In this document: positions 60,806-64,000 of the stretch, one piece after another
Numbering within the stretch: the stretch's first letter is position 1
How the letters are laid out: the number at the start of each line of letters is the position of its first letter
Source: Allium sativum
Taxonomy: Eukaryota; Streptophyta; Magnoliopsida; Asparagales; Amaryllidaceae
Assembly (NCBI GenBank): GCA_030737875.1
Contig: CM060923.1
Coordinates: 493,918,453 to 493,982,452, forward strand
Length of the DNA stretch: 64,000 bases
Direction of reading: 5' to 3'
Made by a program: the position numbers and the translations under genes
The notes under the pieces: model-generated
What the model was told of the DNA's origin: nothing
What the model saw: the letters and a program-made list of their open reading frames with translations, nothing else
Databases searched by the model: none

Positions 60806-61180
60806 AATGGATAATGACTTCAGTCCACCATATAGTTTCCTCGCTCTGAGCAACTGCTTTATGCCCTGCTCCTGCTCGCTTTTTGTACTCCACGTCCTCC
60901 CCTTCTGCCGATGCTTTGCATCAAAAGGTGATTAGCCTTTTGGTTTTGTTTCTTTTTTTGAACGTGGTGGTGACATTGTTCCCATGGAAGATTTACTCAT
61001 TCCTATTTTTTTTTTTTTTAATATTTGTTTACTGCATCAGCCCAGGTTTTTCGCCTACTATCCTTATTTATGTTCCTTAAAACCTGCCATTTATTTTTTG
61101 GTTAGATGAAAATTTCACCGTATCCGTATCCTTACAATGAGCTTCAACAAACTCCATCAGCTACTTCTGGCCGATCTTAA
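60806..61180 (+). other. Possible captured exons inside the Helitron
   Basis: An acceptor-like TTCTGTGCAATAG precedes a GC-richer block ending CATCAAAAG followed by GTGATTAG; a second acceptor, TTTTTGGTTAG, precedes a block ending in GTCAG followed by GTAATA. Joined, one frame reads SPSADALHQK then MKISPYPYPYNELQQTPSA and stops after SGRS. The upstream part of this frame has a stop, so any captured gene is broken. Family not recognised. Confidence 0.3.
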
Positions 61181-62289
61181 TCAGTCAGGTAATAGCATTT
61201 CTATTTTTGTTTGATAAACTTCAAGTTTCAAACTATAATATTACTGAGTATAGATTTTGATGTTTGATTCATTATACGGAGTGACTTGGTTAAATTATGT
61301 TATTTTGCATGCTAGGTATGTTCAGATTGTTTTAATTTATAATTTCTTCAGTTATAGATATTATGAACTGGGATTGAGGCACCAATCTAATCCAATCAAA
61401 GTTGATCCATAATATTTGCCAATTATTTCCTTTTTGGCCATAATCTAGGTTGTATGGTTGCATGAAAAATCCAAGCTCATTAGAACCATGCAAGTGTGCT
61501 TTGTGTAAACAAGTATTCGTCCATTTTAGGCACAAAGTCGCAAATTTTAATGTAGGTTGTAGCACTGTAATTCTTACTCTTAGTGTCATATCTAATGATT
61601 ACAATATTTCTAAACAGATAATGTATTGGTCCACTAGCCATTACTATAAACCTATATATTCAGCATGTTATATCGACTTTTGCTCATTACAATCCTTCTA
61701 TTAATTTTTCAGATTGATGGCATTATGTATGGATTGGGCTATACGTATAGAGATTGATGACGTATTTGTGAAATTTAAAATTTTAATTCTATCTGGAAGT
61801 TCATGATTATTTTTTGTATATTGTCAGAAATTAATACACATATCAAGGACTGTGTTGTTGTTCACGTGGTATGTATTATATGTGATTTTGTATGTAATAA
61901 TTTAAAATGATCAGTGGTGAGCAGATGATATTTTATAGATCAATTCTATTGGATGTTCCTGAGGTATAGTTTACGGTGGTAGAGTTGCAGTTAAGTTCTG
62001 GCTATATGGAACAATCCTCTATGTATATTTTAAATTAGTTGATATAGGCTGTAAAAGTTTCAAGAGTTTGAACACGTTGAATTCTTCCTAGGAGCAATTT
62101 TAACAATGGTATTGTTCTCTTCAAACCTTAGAGGCCATTAAATGATTTTTTCCGTTTTAGGAAATGTATCATTGTTTGTTAAATCAATCTTCTTTTATAT
62201 TTGGTTTTCTGCGTTCGAGTAATACAGTAGGTATAATATCCATGTTGCATGCTTATTTTCACATATCAGCTTTGACTTGGGACTATAAT

Positions 62290-62905
62290 GGACGAATATA
62301 GGATCCAAACCCAGTTGGCCGATTTGAACAAGCCTTATTGGGTCTTTGGGGTAGGTTGAGTCACTACTCGCTTTGAAAGGTTTGGGTCGGGTTTGAGGTT
62401 GGTTAGCCTGTCTCAACGCAACACAACCCAACACGCATTTGCGAAACATCATTGAACTGTTGTATGATTATAATTTTTATTTGCTAAACTTTTTAAGCAT
62501 ATGCGGTCATGACATGAATATTATATATTTTCAATAAATAAACTATAAAATTTTCATAGTATTCAGTTGCATCAATGATAATTATACAATAACAAATGCT
62601 TACATTCTCAGCTGTTATCATACAACTCAGTTTTTATATTCTTTTATCATTGTAAACAAATTATTAGTTGTATTTATTGTATCATTTAGTGAAACAAAAT
62701 GTAAATAAAATTGTATATATTCATGCATAATTTTATCGGGTTTTGGGGGCAGGTTGGGTCTACTTTGACCCGCACATGTTTCGGGTACAAGATAAAATTC
62801 TAGACTCGCACCGGATCTATGTGACGAGTTTAGAGAATGGTTCAAAAACCCCGGGGCGGGTTTGAGGCACAAAATGCTTACCCGGACCCGCCCCATTGTC
62901 ATCTC
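62290..62905. other. Two GGGTCGGGTTTGAGG-type repeat fragments
   Basis: Blocks at about 62290-62450 and 62740-62910 are rich in GGGT(C/T)GGGT and its complement; the second ends near CCCGCCCCATTGTCATCTC. Such blocks are common dispersed repeats in plant genomes, probably transposon termini. They give artificial open frames on the minus strand. Confidence 0.35.
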
Positions 62906-63476
62906 TAGCTTTGATTGTTCATGGTATGAATTGTTAGGATTAAGTATATGCGAAGGCTATGATAAATAGTATTCAAGTACTATCAAAGATTTTACGAGAC
63001 CTGCAAGCTTCTTTTTTACAGACTGCTCTTACATGCATGCGTGGAACGTAATAATTTATACCAACCGATGCTCTAACAGCTGCAACTATAGTAAGAGATA
63101 TATTGTTCATGTTGCACTTTACCGATTATTGTGATTGGCATTCCAGCATAAATCGAGATAGTAATGACTACCCTGAATTTTCAAACAAATAAAAGAAACG
63201 AAATAAAATATATTCATATACGGATATCTACAGTGACAAGATATGGCGGTTTACCTTTAGATATGCCAAAAATTTGTACGTATTTTATTGATTTTAATGT
63301 GTTTTAGTTCACGAGACCTAAAACGTTCCTACTTTTTCAGGCCTACACAATTGTTCTTCTACTTTTCAATTGGAGGTTCAATAATAAATATTTTTTATGA
63401 TATTATATTCAAATTAGTAGCATTTCAAAAAACATGTATGACGAACTCCCGTGTGCGAAGCACGGGTTTGCACTTG

Positions 63477-64000
63477 TATATATTATATATATAATGGCCT
63501 GAATAGAACGCACCGCTCCGCGGCAGTTCGTAAATTTCGACCATTGACTTCGAATTGACGTTGCGGGAGATCCGACCGTCGGATTCTCCTAAAACCGGAA
63601 CCGTTGGGTTCGTATCGAAAAGAGCTTTCCAATGAATATTAGAAATTTGAAATCTAACGGTTGGATTTGGAATTATGTCCAAATCAAATTTGAAAAAGGT
63701 CGATGTAAGTGCAGTCCGATGGCCGTTGTTGGAAATCGACTGTACGGGCCTTGATAAAATTATTAAAAATATTAATAATTTGTGTAAAATCATAATATGT
63801 GAATTGGAAAGAACTGGGATGAAGAATTCCACATTTGAAATGATAAAAATAGATTTTTGTCGAAATGAACTAGTTTTGAACTAGAATTAAAAATCAATTT
63901 ATTTGTGAAATAAATAAATTGAATTTGAAAGTGATTTAAAAATAATCAATATTCCCAATACGTGGATTGGACTGGAGTTGAATCGAAATTATCTTCGGAA
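63477..64000 (+). mobile_element. Right LTR of element C, part 2
   Basis: It resumes at TATATATTATATATATAATGGCC and is collinear with 48313 onward of the left LTR, including the GGAGATCCGAC palindrome and the GATTTGGA/TCCAAATC hairpin. It continues past the window end. Confidence 0.9.

Larger units (their letters stand above)
55786..63476 (+). mobile_element. Helitron-like non-autonomous element, 7.7 kb
   Basis: The 5' end TCTATACTATATTATAATTA matches the plant Helitron start. The 3' end has a 6-bp GC hairpin (CCCGTG 63448-63453, CACGGG 63461-63466, loop containing GCGAAG) followed ten bases later by CTTG. Insertion is between A and T in an AT-rich target with no target duplication; the LTR of C resumes at 63477. 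The terminal CTTG departs from the usual CTRR. No Rep/helicase frame exists inside, so it is non-autonomous. It contains gene-like but unassignable pieces. Confidence 0.75.

Noticed and set aside
61332..61704. Overlapping 84-85-codon frames on opposite strands
   Set aside because: AT-rich intron-like sequence within the Helitron with no domain or codon bias.

Overview
The window is repeat-dominated nuclear DNA of a flowering plant, probably a eudicot; the genus cannot be named from the sequence. The signs are Ty3/gypsy-type long terminal repeats with initiator-tRNA-Met primer sites, a Ty1/copia element, a Helitron-like insertion, a MULE-type MITE, and plant-specific plant-mobile-domain (PMD) and GRF zinc-finger genes. 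No single-copy host gene is convincingly present. Almost every long open frame outside the copia element and the 15.8-22.5 kb cluster is a by-product of repeats.

Layout. 1-14515: one non-autonomous LTR element (A), with its left LTR cut by the window start. Its LTRs are about 7.2 kb but its internal region is only about 1.04 kb and non-coding. A 783-bp MITE with a perfect 9-bp target duplication sits at the start of the right LTR. 14516-22800: a cluster of transposon-associated genes. It holds three GRF zinc-finger genes, one unrecognised ORF and one three-exon PMD gene, with tandem repeats and palindromic AACGG arrays between them; a deleted LTR copy (D) adjoins it. Four in-frame stops in three of these genes all look like C-to-T changes. 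25483-30677: a complete Ty1/copia element on the minus strand (397-bp LTRs, TSD GTTAT) with a gag frameshift and a late stop. 31632-64000: nested elements of the A family. B (31632-43035) is entered by a reversed copy R (43036-), R by C (44164-), and the right LTR of C by a 7.7-kb Helitron-like element (55786-63476).

How it fits together. The A/B/C family has the terminal sequences of a Ty3/gypsy element (TGTAATAACCCGG LTR start, PBS TGGTATCAGAGC, polypurine tract AAGTGGGGGAGA) but no gag or pol, so it must be moved by another element's proteins. A TATA-like box lies about 0.9-1.0 kb into each LTR, followed by a subfamily-specific GC-rich leader. Then comes a stretch of several kilobases packed with consecutive perfect or near-perfect hairpins. 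Several stems differ between copies by compensating changes, which suggests a selected RNA structure. This structured giant LTR is the strongest candidate here for something undescribed. The second is the GRF/PMD cluster with its shared palindromic AACGG arrays.
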